NCBI RefSeq assembly: GCF_000717715.1
Contig: NZ_JOAI01000001.1
Coordinates: 62,001 to 126,000 of the forward strand
Reading direction: 5' to 3'
Source of the DNA: Streptomyces sp. NRRL B-24484
GTDB taxonomy: Bacteria > Actinomycetota > Actinomycetes > Streptomycetales > Streptomycetaceae
DNA: 64,000 bases
The notes beneath the pieces were generated by a model. It was given only the letters and a program-made list of their open reading frames with translations. It was not told where the DNA came from and made no database searches. The position numbers and the translations under genes were made by a program. Shown one piece after another: positions 14,321 through 24,330 of this stretch; position 1 is the first letter of the stretch, and each line of letters starts with the position of its first letter.

Positions 14321-14333
14321 GCTGCGTGCGGCG

Positions 14334-15947
14334 TCAGTGCGCCGTGCACTCGCCCGCCCGGCGGGCGATCGTGTAGTGGTCGACCTGCGTGCCGTCCTCG
14401 GCGAGGGCGGTGACCTTCATGGTGGCGGTGCGGCCCTTGTGCGCCGGGGCGACGTCCACCCGCACGAAGGAGTAGCCGGTGTAGCGCACCCGCGACCACT
14501 CCACCGTCTCCGGCACCTTCACCCCGCCCTTGGCGAAGTGGAAGGTGTCCACCGAGTCGCGGCGGTTCTCGTGGCCCTCGTAGGTGTCCGGCGCGTCGAA
14601 GGAGTACAGGCTGCGGCCGGCCGCGCCCGCCGTCACGTACACCACGCCGTCCTTGGCCGGCTCGACGGTGCCGCCGCTCGGCACCGCCTTCGCCACCTTG
14701 TTGCCGAGGATCGCGTCGGTGCGCTCGTACACGTGGTTGTGGCCGTTGACGACCAGGTCGACCCGGTACTTCTCGAAGAGCGGCACCCAGGCCTCGCGGA
14801 CCCCGCCCTCGGAAGCGTGCTGGTGGGTGGTGGAGAAGGCGCAGTGGTGGAAGAAGACCACCACGAAGTCGACGGCCCCGTCGGCGCGCAGCGATTGCAG
14901 CGTCCGCTCCAGCCAGGCGGTCTGCCGGCCCGCGGTGAGGCCGAGGTTGGCCGGGATCTCGTAGGAGACGTCATTGGCGTCCAGCGAGACCACGCCGACG
15001 TTGCCGTAGACGAAGGAGTACACGCCGGGCGCGGTGCGCGGGTCCGGGCCGTTGCCGGGCAGGAAGAACCGGGCGTCCTCGCCGCCGTAGCCGTGGTGCG
15101 AGTACCAGGCCTCCATGTCGTGGTTGCCGTACGAGACCATCCACGGGACCTTCGCGGCGACCGTCTCGGTCTGCACCAGGAAGGCGTCCCAGGTGGTGGC
15201 CGAGTACACCGACTTGTCGGAGTCCTGGCCGGAGCCGGCCGGGTCGGCGTAGCAGATGTCGCCGGCGTGCAGGTGGAAGGCCGGCTTCTGGGCCAGGATC
15301 ACGTGGTCGTTCCCGGCGGCGTGCGAGGAGACGCCCTGGTCGCCGAAGGCGGTGAAGGTGAACGGCTCGTACGGGCGGCCGCCGCGGCCGTGCCGGGCCG
15401 GTGCGGTGCGGAAGGTCGACAGGGTGGAGACCGCCTGGCCGGAGGCCGGGTCGAAGCCCTGGTGGCCGACGCCGTAGTAGTAGGTGGTGTCGGGCTGCAG
15501 GTGGTCCAGCGCGACGTGCAGGTAGTACTGGTCGACCGGGGTGCCGGTCGGGGTGAGCGCCGGGGTGTGCAGGGCGCGCACCTCCGCCTCCACCTTGTGC
15601 GAGAGGTCCCACGGATGGCGGCCGAAGCGCAGGAACGGCCGCTTCACCGGCACCGGGACCTGCCAGGAGATCCGGAACTGGGTGTCCGGCCGCGGGCCGA
15701 AGGCGAGGTGGCGGCCCGTCGGGGCGACCAGTGCGCCGTCGATGCCGTCGGTGACGGAGCCGCCGGCCGGCGCCGCCGCGGCGGTGCCGCTGCCCAGCGC
15801 ACCGCCGACGGTCAGCAGACCCACCGTCACCGCCGAGGAGCGCAGCATCCTGCGCCGGGACAGCCTGCTGCGCAGGTACTCGTGCTGCTCGGCCGTGCTC
15901 ATGCGGTCGGCGAGCCCCGCGGGCACGCCCATGTTCGGGATATCCAT
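14334..15947 (-). CDS. Tat-exported purple acid phosphatase-like metallophosphoesterase
   Basis: 537 residues. A Tat signal (SRRRMLRSSAVTVGLLTVGGALGSGTAAAA, about residues 30-60) is followed by an N-terminal FN3-like domain (about 85-180) and the metallophosphoesterase domain. All metal motifs are seen: FGDQG, GDICYAD, SYGNHD, FFHHC and NGHNHVYER, with the extra Tyr in GDxxYxD typical of purple acid phosphatases (Fe-Fe/Zn/Mn). Expected to release phosphate from organic phosphoesters outside the cell. Oddly, about 29 residues precede the twin-Arg motif. No Pho box is obvious to me upstream. Confidence 0.92.
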   Translation of the reverse strand: MDIPNMGVPAGLADRMSTAEQHEYLRSRLSRRRMLRSSAVTVGLLTVGGALGSGTAAAAPAGGSVTDGIDGALVAPTGRHLAFGPRPDTQFRISWQVPVPVKRPFLRFGRHPWDLSHKVEAEVRALHTPALTPTGTPVDQYYLHVALDHLQPDTTYYYGVGHQGFDPASGQAVSTLSTFRTAPARHGRGGRPYEPFTFTAFGDQGVSSHAAGNDHVILAQKPAFHLHAGDICYADPAGSGQDSDKSVYSATTWDAFLVQTETVAAKVPWMVSYGNHDMEAWYSHHGYGGEDARFFLPGNGPDPRTAPGVYSFVYGNVGVVSLDANDVSYEIPANLGLTAGRQTAWLERTLQSLRADGAVDFVVVFFHHCAFSTTHQHASEGGVREAWVPLFEKYRVDLVVNGHNHVYERTDAILGNKVAKAVPSGGTVEPAKDGVVYVTAGAAGRSLYSFDAPDTYEGHENRRDSVDTFHFAKGGVKVPETVEWSRVRYTGYSFVRVDVAPAHKGRTATMKVTALAEDGTQVDHYTIARRAGECTAH

Positions 15948-16080
15948 GCCCGGGAGGCTCCCAGCGGTGGTTGGCCCACGGAGGGACTCCGGGTGAACGG
16001 GCGCCGTCGTGCCGGTCTGCCGCCGAGCAAGAATCGGCCATCCGTTCGCAAAGTCCCCGGCCCGGCGGGCCGACGGCCCG

Positions 16081-18435
16081 TCAGAGCTCCACGGTGACGG
16101 TGTACAGCCGGCCCGCCGCCAGCTCCAGCAGCTCGCCGCCCTCCTTGTGCAGCGGGACGATCCGCAGCTCCACCGTGCAGGCCCGCTCGGCGCGCAGCGC
16201 CAGGGTGACCTGCTCGGGCGACCAGGACAGTTCCTCGACGACCGCCCCGAAGCGGGTGCGCGCCCCGGTGAGCCGGCCGCTCGGCAGGGCGGCGGGCAGC
16301 GCCGGCAGCACGGTCAGGTGGGCCGGGCGGCCGGGGCGGCCCGGGCGGGAGCGCAGCAGCATCTCGGTGAGCACGCCGGGCAGGGCGTGCGCCACGTCCG
16401 CGTTGAAGACGTCCCGGTCCGGGTAGTGGCTGCTCATCAGCGAGCGGAAGAAGAAGCCGCGGACGAGCAGGTGGGCGAGCTGGCAGGTGAGCAGCCCGGC
16501 GTCGTCGAGCCGGGCGGCGGCCAGCGCCCGGTGCAGGTGGCCGTGGCCGGAGTGGTTCTCGTCGCCGCGCAGCAGCAGCGCGGCGCGGGCGGCCGCGGCG
16601 AGCCCCGGGGTGGTGTCCGGGGCGATCTCGCCGAGCGGCCAGACCGGGTAGAGGTGGCTGACGTGCCGGTGGTCGTAGCCGTCCCGGTGGCCGGGCCAGG
16701 CCCATTCGGCGAGCGCGCCGTCCTCGTTGACCCGGTAGTCGGGCAGCCGGGCGGCCAGGGCCCGCCAGCCGGCGGTGCGGGCGGCGGGGGCGGCGCGGTG
16801 CCGGTCGGCGAGGTCGGCGGCGGTGGTGAGGGCGTGCCGGGCGGCGGCGACGTCCATGGTGGCGTTCACCGAGGCCGCGGCGGGCGCGGGTGCGCCGGTG
16901 GCCGGGTCGACGGGGTGGTTCTCCGGCGAGTAGGAGGGCACGATCGCGATCCGGCCGTCCGGGCCGGTGCGGGTGAGGAAGTCCTCGTAGAAGGCGGCGG
17001 TCTCCAGCAGGGCGGGCAGCAGCTCGCCGGTGAGGAGGGCGGTGTCCCCGGTGGTCTCGGCGTGCTCCAGCAGCGGGTGCAGCAGCCAGTCGGCGCCCGC
17101 CGTCCACAGGTGGTGCGCCCAGCTGGGGTTGAAGTGGTACTGCAGGCCGTTGGTGCCGTCGGTGTGGGCGGGGGCGACCGCGCCGCGGGTGCCGTAGAGC
17201 CGGCGGGCGTTGGTGCGCCAGTCCGGCAGCTGGTCGCGGACGAGGGCGGCGAGCGCCAGCGAGGCCTCGGGCAGGCCGGTCGCGGCGGCGCCGGCGAGCT
17301 GCAGGTTGAGGTTGGCGTTGGTGGTGAAGGCGCCGCCCCAGGCGGACGCCCAGTCGCCCGTCCACAGGCCGCACAGCCGCGGCGGGCGCGCCCCGGAGGA
17401 GGCCAGCAGGTGGTAGCGGCCGGCCGCGAACAGCGACTCCAGCAGCGCGAGTTGCAGGGTGGACGGGTCGGCCTCCTGGCGGGCCAGCAGCTCGGCGACG
17501 GGCAGCTCGCGGTCGGCGGCCGGGGCGTGCAGGTCGAGGGCGACCCGGTCGTAGGCCGCGGTGTGCAGGTCCAGGTGGCGCTGCAGCAGCAGCTCGTAGT
17601 CCTCGGACAGCGCGTACAGGCCGGTGTCCAGCCGGCCGAGGCAGCCGTCGGGTTCGGTGACCGGGCCGCGGGCGGTGCGGGTGAGGAGCAGCAGCTGGCG
17701 GGCGCCGCTCACGTGCACCCGGGGGCCGTCGCAGCGGACGGTGCCGCCGGGGGCGAGCAGCCGGGTGGCTCCGCGGTAGCCGAGCTCGCTGTCGGGGTAG
17801 CGGACGCGCAGCCGCAGCAGGGCGGTGTCCCGCGGGACCTCCCCTTCGGGGGCGGGGATCTCGGCGGGGCGGTAGACCGAGCGGACGGCGGCCCGCAGCT
17901 CCTCGGGCGCGCCGGGCAGCCGGGTGTCGAGGCAGACCTCGGCCTCCACGGCGCCGCCGCTCGGCGCGGTCAGCAGGTGCACCACCACGTCGTCGGCGCG
18001 GGAGACGAAGGTCTCGCAGCGCCACCAGCCGTCCGCCTCGTGCCATTCGGCGGCGGCGACGCCGGTGCGGAGGTCCAGGGTGCGCCGGTAGCCGTCGGCC
18101 TCGGCGGCCGGGCGGCGGACGCGGACGGCGAAGCCGGGGTGGAAGGACTGCACGTACCGGGGCTCCCAGTCGCCGCCGAACGCGGCCACCGCCTCCGCCT
18201 GCCGGCCCGCCAGCAGGGCGTCCTGCACCTCGGCGAGCACGGGGGCGAGCAGCGGCGGTTCGGCGCCGCTCGCCGGGTCGGGGCGGACCAGGTCGTGGTG
18301 GGTGATCACCAGCCGCTCGTCCTCGGTGCGGCCGTGCACGAGGACGCCGTGCCGGCCGTTGCCGCCGAGGTAGGCGTCCTCCCAGCGGGCGGCGGGTGCG
18401 GTGTCGTGGATGCCGTGCGTGGGGGCGTCGGGCAT
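16081..18435 (-). CDS. GH95-like glycosidase (alpha-L-fucosidase/galactosidase)
   Basis: 784 residues without signal peptide. The N-terminal beta-sandwich starts with WEDAYLGGNGRHGVLVHGRTEDERLVITHHDLV, as in GH95; the (alpha/alpha)6 domain shows LFAAGRYHLLASSGARPPRLCGLWTGDWASAWGGAFTTNANLNLQ and SYSPENHP, which carry the catalytic Asn/Glu positions of the family. GH95 enzymes invert alpha-1,2-linked L-fucose or L-galactose. Last gene of the leftward sugar operon, 17 bp after the GH42 gene, so it presumably trims imported oligosaccharides in the cytoplasm. Exact linkage specificity is inferred only. Confidence 0.85.
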   Translation of the reverse strand: MPDAPTHGIHDTAPAARWEDAYLGGNGRHGVLVHGRTEDERLVITHHDLVRPDPASGAEPPLLAPVLAEVQDALLAGRQAEAVAAFGGDWEPRYVQSFHPGFAVRVRRPAAEADGYRRTLDLRTGVAAAEWHEADGWWRCETFVSRADDVVVHLLTAPSGGAVEAEVCLDTRLPGAPEELRAAVRSVYRPAEIPAPEGEVPRDTALLRLRVRYPDSELGYRGATRLLAPGGTVRCDGPRVHVSGARQLLLLTRTARGPVTEPDGCLGRLDTGLYALSEDYELLLQRHLDLHTAAYDRVALDLHAPAADRELPVAELLARQEADPSTLQLALLESLFAAGRYHLLASSGARPPRLCGLWTGDWASAWGGAFTTNANLNLQLAGAAATGLPEASLALAALVRDQLPDWRTNARRLYGTRGAVAPAHTDGTNGLQYHFNPSWAHHLWTAGADWLLHPLLEHAETTGDTALLTGELLPALLETAAFYEDFLTRTGPDGRIAIVPSYSPENHPVDPATGAPAPAAASVNATMDVAAARHALTTAADLADRHRAAPAARTAGWRALAARLPDYRVNEDGALAEWAWPGHRDGYDHRHVSHLYPVWPLGEIAPDTTPGLAAAARAALLLRGDENHSGHGHLHRALAAARLDDAGLLTCQLAHLLVRGFFFRSLMSSHYPDRDVFNADVAHALPGVLTEMLLRSRPGRPGRPAHLTVLPALPAALPSGRLTGARTRFGAVVEELSWSPEQVTLALRAERACTVELRIVPLHKEGGELLELAAGRLYTVTVEL

Positions 18436-18452
18436 GGCGGAGTCCTGTCGGG

Positions 18453-20399
18453 TCACATGGGCCGCAGCACCGCTGCGCCGTGGGGGGCGAGGTGCAGGGC
18501 GGCGGTGTCGCGGGCGGTCAGCAGGTTCCGGTGAGGGCCGGACAGGGGGAGGTGCACCGGGGCGGCGGTGTGGTTGAGCACGAAGAGCAGTCCGCCGCGC
18601 CGGACGGCCTCCACTCCGTCGGGGAGGCCGGGCAGTTCGGGGTGCACACCGGCGGCGTCGGCGGCGCCGGCGAGCAGTCGCCGCAGGACGGCGGGGTCGG
18701 GCAGGGTGGCGAGGTAGTGGGCGCGGCCGTGCCGGGTGGCGGCGGGCATGCCGTCGGCGAACGAGGCGATCACCTCGGTGCCTTCGGCGAGGCGCAGCTC
18801 CTCGCTCCACAGGTCCGCGGTGCCGCCGCCGTCGAGGTCGGCGGGCGCGTCGAGCGGGCGCCATTCGAGCGGGTGGACGCCGAACAGGTCGCGCAGCCGT
18901 CCGTCCGTGCCGCCGGGACGGATCGTGTCCTGGTCGTCGGCGACACCGGTGAAGAAGCCGGCGACCAGGGTACCGCCGCGGCGTGCGTGGGCGACCAGGT
19001 TCTCGACGGCCCGGTCGGAGGCGAGGTAGAGGTTGGGGACGACGACCAGCCGGTAGCGGGTCAGGTCGGCCTCGGGATGGACGTAGTCGGCGGTGAGGTG
19101 GGCGTCCCAGAGGGCGCCGTGCCAGGCGAGGGCGAGCGGGACGAGGTCGACCCGGTCCGAGGGGCGGCCGGGCTGCTCCAGGGCCCACCAGTTCGGCCAG
19201 TCGAAGACGACGGCCACCTCCGCCCGGACGTCGGTGCCCACCACCTCGGCGAGCAGCGGGAGTTCGCGGCCGAGCGCGCGGACGGCCCGGTGCTGCGGAG
19301 TGTCCGCCCCCGCGTGCGGCAGCAGCGCGGAGTGGAACTTCTCGGCGCCCTGCCGGGAGGCCCGCCACTGGAAGAAGCAGAGGCCGTCGGCGCCGCGGGC
19401 GACGGCCTGCAGCGCCTCCAGACGGAGCCGCTCGGCCGGCTTGGCCCGGTTGACGCCGCGCCAGTTGACGGCGGACGCGGCCATCTCCATCTGCAGCCAG
19501 GGACCGCCGGCCTGGGAGCGGGTCATGTCCTGGCCGATCGAGGCGCGGACGACGGCCCGCGGGTCCGCCGGGTCGGGGTAGGCGTCGAGCGAGACGACGT
19601 CCTGCTCGGCGGCGAAGGCCCAGCAGTCCACGTGCGGGTAGAGGGTCATGGAGTTGGTGGTGACCGGCAGGTCGGGGCTGTGCCGGCGCAGCACGTCGCG
19701 TTCGGCGGTGAAGCACTCCAGCAGCACGTCGGAGCAGAACCGGCGGAAGTCCAGCACCTGCGCCGGGTTGGGCAGGTAGGGGGCGGCGAGCGGCGGCCCG
19801 ACGGTGGACCAGCTGCTGTGCTGCTGGCTCCAGAAGGCGGTGCCCCAGGCCTCGTTGAGGGCGGCCAGGCCGCCGTGCCGCCTGCGCAGCCAGTCCCGGA
19901 AGCGCTCGGCCGTCTCCTCGCAGTGGCAGACCGGCCCGTACTCGTTGTTGACGTGCCACATCCGGACGGCCGGGTGGCGGCCGAACGCGGCGGCGAGGTC
20001 CTCGACCAGGGCGAGCGCGTGGCGGCGGTAGTCGGCGGAGGACGGGCACCACTGGTTGCGCGAGCCCCAGTGCAGGCGGGTGCCCTCGGCGGTGACCGGC
20101 AGGGTGCCGGGATGGAGCTCGCCGAGCCAGGGCGGCGGGGAGGCGGTGGGGGTGGCCAGGCAGACCTCGATCCCGCCTTCGTGCAGCAGGTCGAGGACGC
20201 GCCGCAGCCAGCCGAACTCCCGTGCGCCCGGGACGGGTTCCAGTCGGGCCCAGGAGAAGACGCCGACGGTCGCGGTGGTGACGCCGGCCTCGCGCATCAG
20301 CCGGACGTCCTCGGCCCAGGTCTCCTCGGGCCACTGCTCGGGGTTGTAGTCGCCGCCGAACAGGATCCGGCCACGGGTGGTGTCGGCGAGGGACGGCAC
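18453..20399 (-). CDS. GH42 beta-galactosidase
   Basis: 648 residues in the usual three-domain GH42 layout: (beta/alpha)8 barrel (about 10-390; ILFGGDYNPEQWPEETWAEDVRLM), trimerisation domain (395-600) and a small beta domain. Acid/base E153 in MWHVNNEYG and nucleophile E305 in WLQMEMAAS are present; the CHCEE segment (159-162) carries Cys residues for the zinc site of the family. No signal peptide. GTG start with AAAGGA upstream. Releases beta-D-galactose, in some members alpha-L-arabinopyranose, from imported oligosaccharides. Confidence 0.92.
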   Translation of the reverse strand: MPSLADTTRGRILFGGDYNPEQWPEETWAEDVRLMREAGVTTATVGVFSWARLEPVPGAREFGWLRRVLDLLHEGGIEVCLATPTASPPPWLGELHPGTLPVTAEGTRLHWGSRNQWCPSSADYRRHALALVEDLAAAFGRHPAVRMWHVNNEYGPVCHCEETAERFRDWLRRRHGGLAALNEAWGTAFWSQQHSSWSTVGPPLAAPYLPNPAQVLDFRRFCSDVLLECFTAERDVLRRHSPDLPVTTNSMTLYPHVDCWAFAAEQDVVSLDAYPDPADPRAVVRASIGQDMTRSQAGGPWLQMEMAASAVNWRGVNRAKPAERLRLEALQAVARGADGLCFFQWRASRQGAEKFHSALLPHAGADTPQHRAVRALGRELPLLAEVVGTDVRAEVAVVFDWPNWWALEQPGRPSDRVDLVPLALAWHGALWDAHLTADYVHPEADLTRYRLVVVPNLYLASDRAVENLVAHARRGGTLVAGFFTGVADDQDTIRPGGTDGRLRDLFGVHPLEWRPLDAPADLDGGGTADLWSEELRLAEGTEVIASFADGMPAATRHGRAHYLATLPDPAVLRRLLAGAADAAGVHPELPGLPDGVEAVRRGGLLFVLNHTAAPVHLPLSGPHRNLLTARDTAALHLAPHGAAVLRPM

Positions 20400-20447
20400 G
20401 GGGGGTCCTTTCGAACGGCGGCGGGTGGTCGGTCGGCCTCTCGCTGC

Positions 20448-21413
20448 TCAGCCCTTGACGGCGCCGATCAGCATGCCCTTCTGGAAGTGCTTCTGGACGA
20501 ACGGGTAGACGCAGACGACCGGCACCAGGGCGATCACCATGACCGCCATCTGCACCGAGAGCCCGGGCACCGCACCGGTGTTGATCGCCTGCGACATGCC
20601 GGTGGGGGCCTGGTGGCGCAGCACGAAGGAGTTGAGCACGTTCTGCAGCGGGTAGCGGCTCTGGTCGTTGAGGTAGAGCGAGGCGTTGAACCAGGAGCTC
20701 CAGTACCCCACCGCGTAGAACAGCGAGATGACGGCGACGACCGCGCGGGAGAGCGGCAGCACGACCTGCCACAGGATCCGCCACTCGCCGGCGCCGTCGA
20801 TCCGGGCGGCGTCGACGAGTTCGGGGGCGGTGCCCATGAAGAAGGAGCGCAGCACGAGCAGGTTGAACACCGAGACGCAGCCGGGCAGGATCAGCGACCA
20901 GTAGCTGTCCATCAGGCCGAGGTTCTGGATCAGCAGGTAGCCGGGGATCAGGCCGGCGCCGAAGAACATCGTGATCATCATCATGGCGAGGATCGGCCGG
21001 TGCGCGAAGCTGCCGGGCCGGGAGAGGCCGTAGGCGGCGAGCACCGACACGGTCATCGAGACGGCCGTGCCGACCAGGGTGATGCCGGTGCTGACCAGCA
21101 CGGCCCGGGTGACGGCGCCGCCGGAGAGCACCTCGGCGTAGGCGCGGACGGTCAGGTGCCCGGGCACGACGACCAGGCCTCCGGCGTCGGTGACGGTCGC
21201 GGCGTCGGAGAGGCTGGTGACGACGACCACCCAGAGCGGGCCGAGGACGAGCAGGCAGATGCCGGTCAGGGTGAGGCCCTTGAGGCCCTTGCCGACGGGC
21301 CCGGCCTCCTCCTCCCAGGCGGGGCGGGCGCCGGGCTCGGAGGGGCGGAGTCCGGCCGCGGCGGCCGGGTGCGCGGTGGTCGGCTGTACGGGGTCCACGG
21401 GTGCGGTGGTCAC
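20448..21413 (-). CDS. Sugar ABC transporter permease, LplC/YtcP type
   Basis: 321 residues with a polar N-terminal tail of about 40 residues and six transmembrane helices. The EAA loop reads ELVDAARIDGAGEWRILWQVVLPLSRAVVAV; the C-terminus ...YPFVQKHFQKGMLIGAVKG is diagnostic of the CUT1 permease subgroup paired with LplA-type lipoproteins. GTG start overlaps the stop of the upstream permease gene by 4 nt (GTGA), implying translational coupling. Confidence 0.93.
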   Translation of the reverse strand: MTTAPVDPVQPTTAHPAAAAGLRPSEPGARPAWEEEAGPVGKGLKGLTLTGICLLVLGPLWVVVVTSLSDAATVTDAGGLVVVPGHLTVRAYAEVLSGGAVTRAVLVSTGITLVGTAVSMTVSVLAAYGLSRPGSFAHRPILAMMMITMFFGAGLIPGYLLIQNLGLMDSYWSLILPGCVSVFNLLVLRSFFMGTAPELVDAARIDGAGEWRILWQVVLPLSRAVVAVISLFYAVGYWSSWFNASLYLNDQSRYPLQNVLNSFVLRHQAPTGMSQAINTGAVPGLSVQMAVMVIALVPVVCVYPFVQKHFQKGMLIGAVKG

Positions 21414-22414
21414 TTGGCGTACACCCCCTGCTCGCCCAGCTTGTGGGCGGCCTTGTTGGCCAGCAGCACCATGCCGAGACTGAACAGGCCCTTCACCAGG
21501 CCGGCCGCCGCCGCGTAGCTGAAGTCTCCGCTGCGGATGCCGCGGAACCAGACGTAGGTGTCGAGCACCTCGGAGACGCCGACGCCGACCGCGTCGCGCT
21601 GCAGCAGGATCTGCTCGAAGCCGACGGAGAGCGAGTCGCCGACCCGCAGCACCAGCAGCAGTGCGATGACCGGGCGCAGCGCGGGCAGGGTGACGTGCCA
21701 CATCCGCCGCCAGCGGCCGGCGCCGTCGACGGCGGCGGCCTCGTACAGCTCGTCGGAGACGGCGCTGAGCGCGGCGAGGAAGACGATGACGCCCCAGCCG
21801 GCGTCCTTCCAGACGGACTGGGCGGTGAGCAGGTACTTGAAGAGCGTGGGGTCGGTCATCAGGTCGAAGCCCTCGACGCCGTGCCGGCGCAGCAGTTGGG
21901 CGATCAGGCCGGCGCCGCCGAGCATCTGCTGGAAGACCGTGACGACGAGCACCCAGGAGAAGAAGTGCGGCAGGTAGAGGACGCTCTGCACGAGGGTGCG
22001 CAGCCGGCCGCTCATCACGCTGTTGAGCAGCAGCGCGAGGGCGATCGGGATCGGGAAGAACAGCAGCAGCTGGACGGCGGTGATGGAGAGGGTGTTGCCG
22101 ACCACCTCCCAGAAGCGCGCGTCGCCGAAGACGGCGGCGAAGTTCTCGAAGCCGACGAAGGCGCTGCCGGTGATGCCGCCGCCGTAGACGTCGTAGTCCT
22201 GGAAGGCGACGACGTTGCCGAGCAGGGGTACGTAGGTGAAGACCAGGAGCAGGCCGACGGCGGGCAGGGTCATCAGCAGCAGGGTGCGGTCGCGGCGCAG
22301 CCGCTGCCTGCGGGTGATGCCGTGCCGGGGTGCGGCGGGCCCTGCGGGTCGGCTGTCGGCGGGTGGGGCCGGCGGCGGTGCCGGCCGGTCGGCTGCTGGG
22401 GCCCTGCTGGTCAT
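21410..22414 (-). CDS. Sugar ABC transporter permease, LplB type
   Basis: 334 residues: Pro-rich cytoplasmic N-terminus of about 50 residues, then six helices beginning LLLMTLPAVGLLLVFTYVPLLGNVVAFQDY. The EAA motif is ELYEAAAVDGAGRWRRMWHVTLPALRPV and the C-terminus ends GLFSLGMVLLANKAAHKLGEQGVY, typical of LplB. I chose the ATG at 22414 (GGAG upstream) over an ATG 19 codons earlier. Forms the heterodimeric channel with the downstream permease; no ATPase gene is present in the locus. Confidence 0.92.
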   Translation of the reverse strand: MTSRAPAADRPAPPPAPPADSRPAGPAAPRHGITRRQRLRRDRTLLLMTLPAVGLLLVFTYVPLLGNVVAFQDYDVYGGGITGSAFVGFENFAAVFGDARFWEVVGNTLSITAVQLLLFFPIPIALALLLNSVMSGRLRTLVQSVLYLPHFFSWVLVVTVFQQMLGGAGLIAQLLRRHGVEGFDLMTDPTLFKYLLTAQSVWKDAGWGVIVFLAALSAVSDELYEAAAVDGAGRWRRMWHVTLPALRPVIALLLVLRVGDSLSVGFEQILLQRDAVGVGVSEVLDTYVWFRGIRSGDFSYAAAAGLVKGLFSLGMVLLANKAAHKLGEQGVYAK

Positions 22415-22481
22415 GGTGGGTGCTCCGCCCTGGCCGCCGGTGCGATGCGCCACCGGGCGGCCGTAGTGCATGTCGTGGGGT

Positions 22482-22500
22482 GCGCCGGCGCGGCCGGCGC
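22482..22500 (-). other. Intercistronic hairpin after the binding-protein gene
   Basis: An 8-bp perfect stem (22482-22489 with 22493-22500) with a 3-nt loop, 5 nt after the lipoprotein stop. In sugar ABC operons such structures usually allow more binding protein than permease by partial termination or 3' protection. Confidence 0.6.
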
Positions 22501-22505
22501 GCGGG

Positions 22506-24182
22506 TCAGCTGGCGGACTTGTCGAGGATGTCCTGGTAGAAGGCGCGCAGTTCCTCGCCGCCGTTCTTGCGCCAGTTGTCGACCGCGTCCTTGACGTCGG
22601 AGATCTTCTTGCGGTTGCGCACGACGTCCTTCTGCAGGTCGTCGAACGGGGTGTAGAGCGAGGCGTAGCGGCTCGGCTCCTGGATCTGCATCGCGTAGAA
22701 GAGCGGCTTCTTGGCGAAGGCCATCATCCGGCCCATCCAGTTGGCGAAGTCGGTGGCGGCCTGCGGCTGGTCGGGCCAGGCGATGGTGGCGGCCGGCGAG
22801 GCGAGGAACTCGTAGGAGGAGATGACCTCCTTGGTGCCGAGGTCGGTCTGGACGGGGGTGCCGGAGGCGTCGCGGTTGTAGTGGACGCCCTCGACGCCGA
22901 ACTTCTCCAGCACGAACTCCTTGCTGCCGAACGGCGCGGCGGCGTAGTCGGCGACGGCGAGCAGTTCCTCGATCTTCTCGGCGGGCAGCTTGGCGGAGAG
23001 GAAGCTGAAGATGCCGGCCGGGTTGCCGATGTAGAGCTCAAGCCTGCCGCCGTCGTGGGCGAAGAAGTCCATCGGCTTGATGCGGAACTTCGGGTTGGCC
23101 TTGGCCTGTTCGTTCATCATGCCGCGCATGACGTCGCCGTCGTTCATGATGAGCGACTGGCCGGAGGTGAAGCGGGTCTTGGCGTCGTTGGCCTTGCCGG
23201 CGACGGAGTCGGGGTGGACGCTGCCCTGGGCGTAGAGCTTCTGCGTCCAGGAGAGCGCCTCGATGTACTCGTCGGTCTCGACCAGGTGGACGAGCTTGCC
23301 GTCCTGCTGCTTCCAGTAGCCGGGCATCGTGCCGGGGACGCAGTTGAACATGACCTGCGCCGTCCACCACATGTCCTCGCAGGCCCAGACCTTGGCGGTG
23401 GGGCTGGTGATCTCCTTGGCGAGGGCGAGGAACTCGTCGGCGGTCTTCGGCAGCGTCCAGCCCTTCTCGGCGAAGACGTCGGCCCGGTAGTAGGGGACGA
23501 CGCCGCCGAGCGGGCGGTTGGGCATCGGCAGGCCGCGCAGCTTGCCGCCGAACATGCACATCTTCCAGGCGTCGGTGGGGATCGCGGCGAGGTTGGGGTA
23601 CGTCTTGGCCTTGTCGCCGGAGAGGTGCGGGCCCAGGTCGGCGGCCTTGGCGCTGATGGCGTTGGGGATCTGACCGTTGATGTTCCAGCCGGGGACGCAG
23701 AACAGGTCGGGGATGCTGTCGCCGGCGAGCACCGCGCCGAGCTTGTCCTGGTAGGTGACGCCGTCCTGCAGCTGCCAGTTCACCCTGATGCCGAGCGCCT
23801 CGTCCATCGCGGCGAAGTACTTGCTGCCCTTGCCCGGGTCGGAGCCCCAGAGCGGGGTGAAGAAGGTGTACGAGCCGCCCTTGCCGGGCTTGTCGGCGAC
23901 GGAGGCCTTGAGTTCGGCGGGGAACTTCAGGAAGGCCGGGGTGGAGCCGTTCGCGCCGGGGATGTCCGGGGTGACGAGGGTGGAGGCGGCGAAGGCGGGC
24001 AGGGCGTTCTGCAGGGCGCTGCCGGTGGCGACACCGCCCTTGCCGCCGGTGCGGCCGGTGCCGGAGGAGCAGGCCGTCAGCAGGCCGCCGCCGGTGACCG
24101 CGGCGGCTGCGGCGACGGCGGTGCCGAGGAAGCCTCGGCGGGACGGGCGGGGGGCGGAGCCGACTCTGTCAGCGCTGGTCAT
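22506..24182 (-). CDS. LplA-type sugar-binding lipoprotein
   Basis: 558 residues. The N-terminus joins a twin-arginine motif (PSRRGFLGTAVAAAAAV) to a lipobox (LLTAC, lipidated C38), so it is a Tat-exported lipoprotein. The long (over 500-residue) two-lobe fold, with GSDPGKGSKYFAAMDEALGIRVNWQLQDGVTYQDKLGAVLAGDSIPDLF, marks the LplA/YtcQ class that serves complex plant oligosaccharides rather than simple sugars. Many Trp/Tyr residues in the middle should line the sugar cleft. First gene of the leftward operon; promoter and operator lie about 240 bp upstream. Confidence 0.92.
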   Translation of the reverse strand: MTSADRVGSAPRPSRRGFLGTAVAAAAAVTGGGLLTACSSGTGRTGGKGGVATGSALQNALPAFAASTLVTPDIPGANGSTPAFLKFPAELKASVADKPGKGGSYTFFTPLWGSDPGKGSKYFAAMDEALGIRVNWQLQDGVTYQDKLGAVLAGDSIPDLFCVPGWNINGQIPNAISAKAADLGPHLSGDKAKTYPNLAAIPTDAWKMCMFGGKLRGLPMPNRPLGGVVPYYRADVFAEKGWTLPKTADEFLALAKEITSPTAKVWACEDMWWTAQVMFNCVPGTMPGYWKQQDGKLVHLVETDEYIEALSWTQKLYAQGSVHPDSVAGKANDAKTRFTSGQSLIMNDGDVMRGMMNEQAKANPKFRIKPMDFFAHDGGRLELYIGNPAGIFSFLSAKLPAEKIEELLAVADYAAAPFGSKEFVLEKFGVEGVHYNRDASGTPVQTDLGTKEVISSYEFLASPAATIAWPDQPQAATDFANWMGRMMAFAKKPLFYAMQIQEPSRYASLYTPFDDLQKDVVRNRKKISDVKDAVDNWRKNGGEELRAFYQDILDKSAS

Positions 24183-24330
24183 GGCGGGTGGGGCCCTTCG
24201 TCGTGAGGTGGGGCGGGCACGGTGCGGCCGGTACGGGGCGGCCGGCGGCTCGGCCGCGCCCGGCCGGCGGCGTCCCCGGGTGCGGCTGGGTGGTGGGAGC
24301 TTCCGCGGCGGGCCGCGGGGTGTGGCGGCG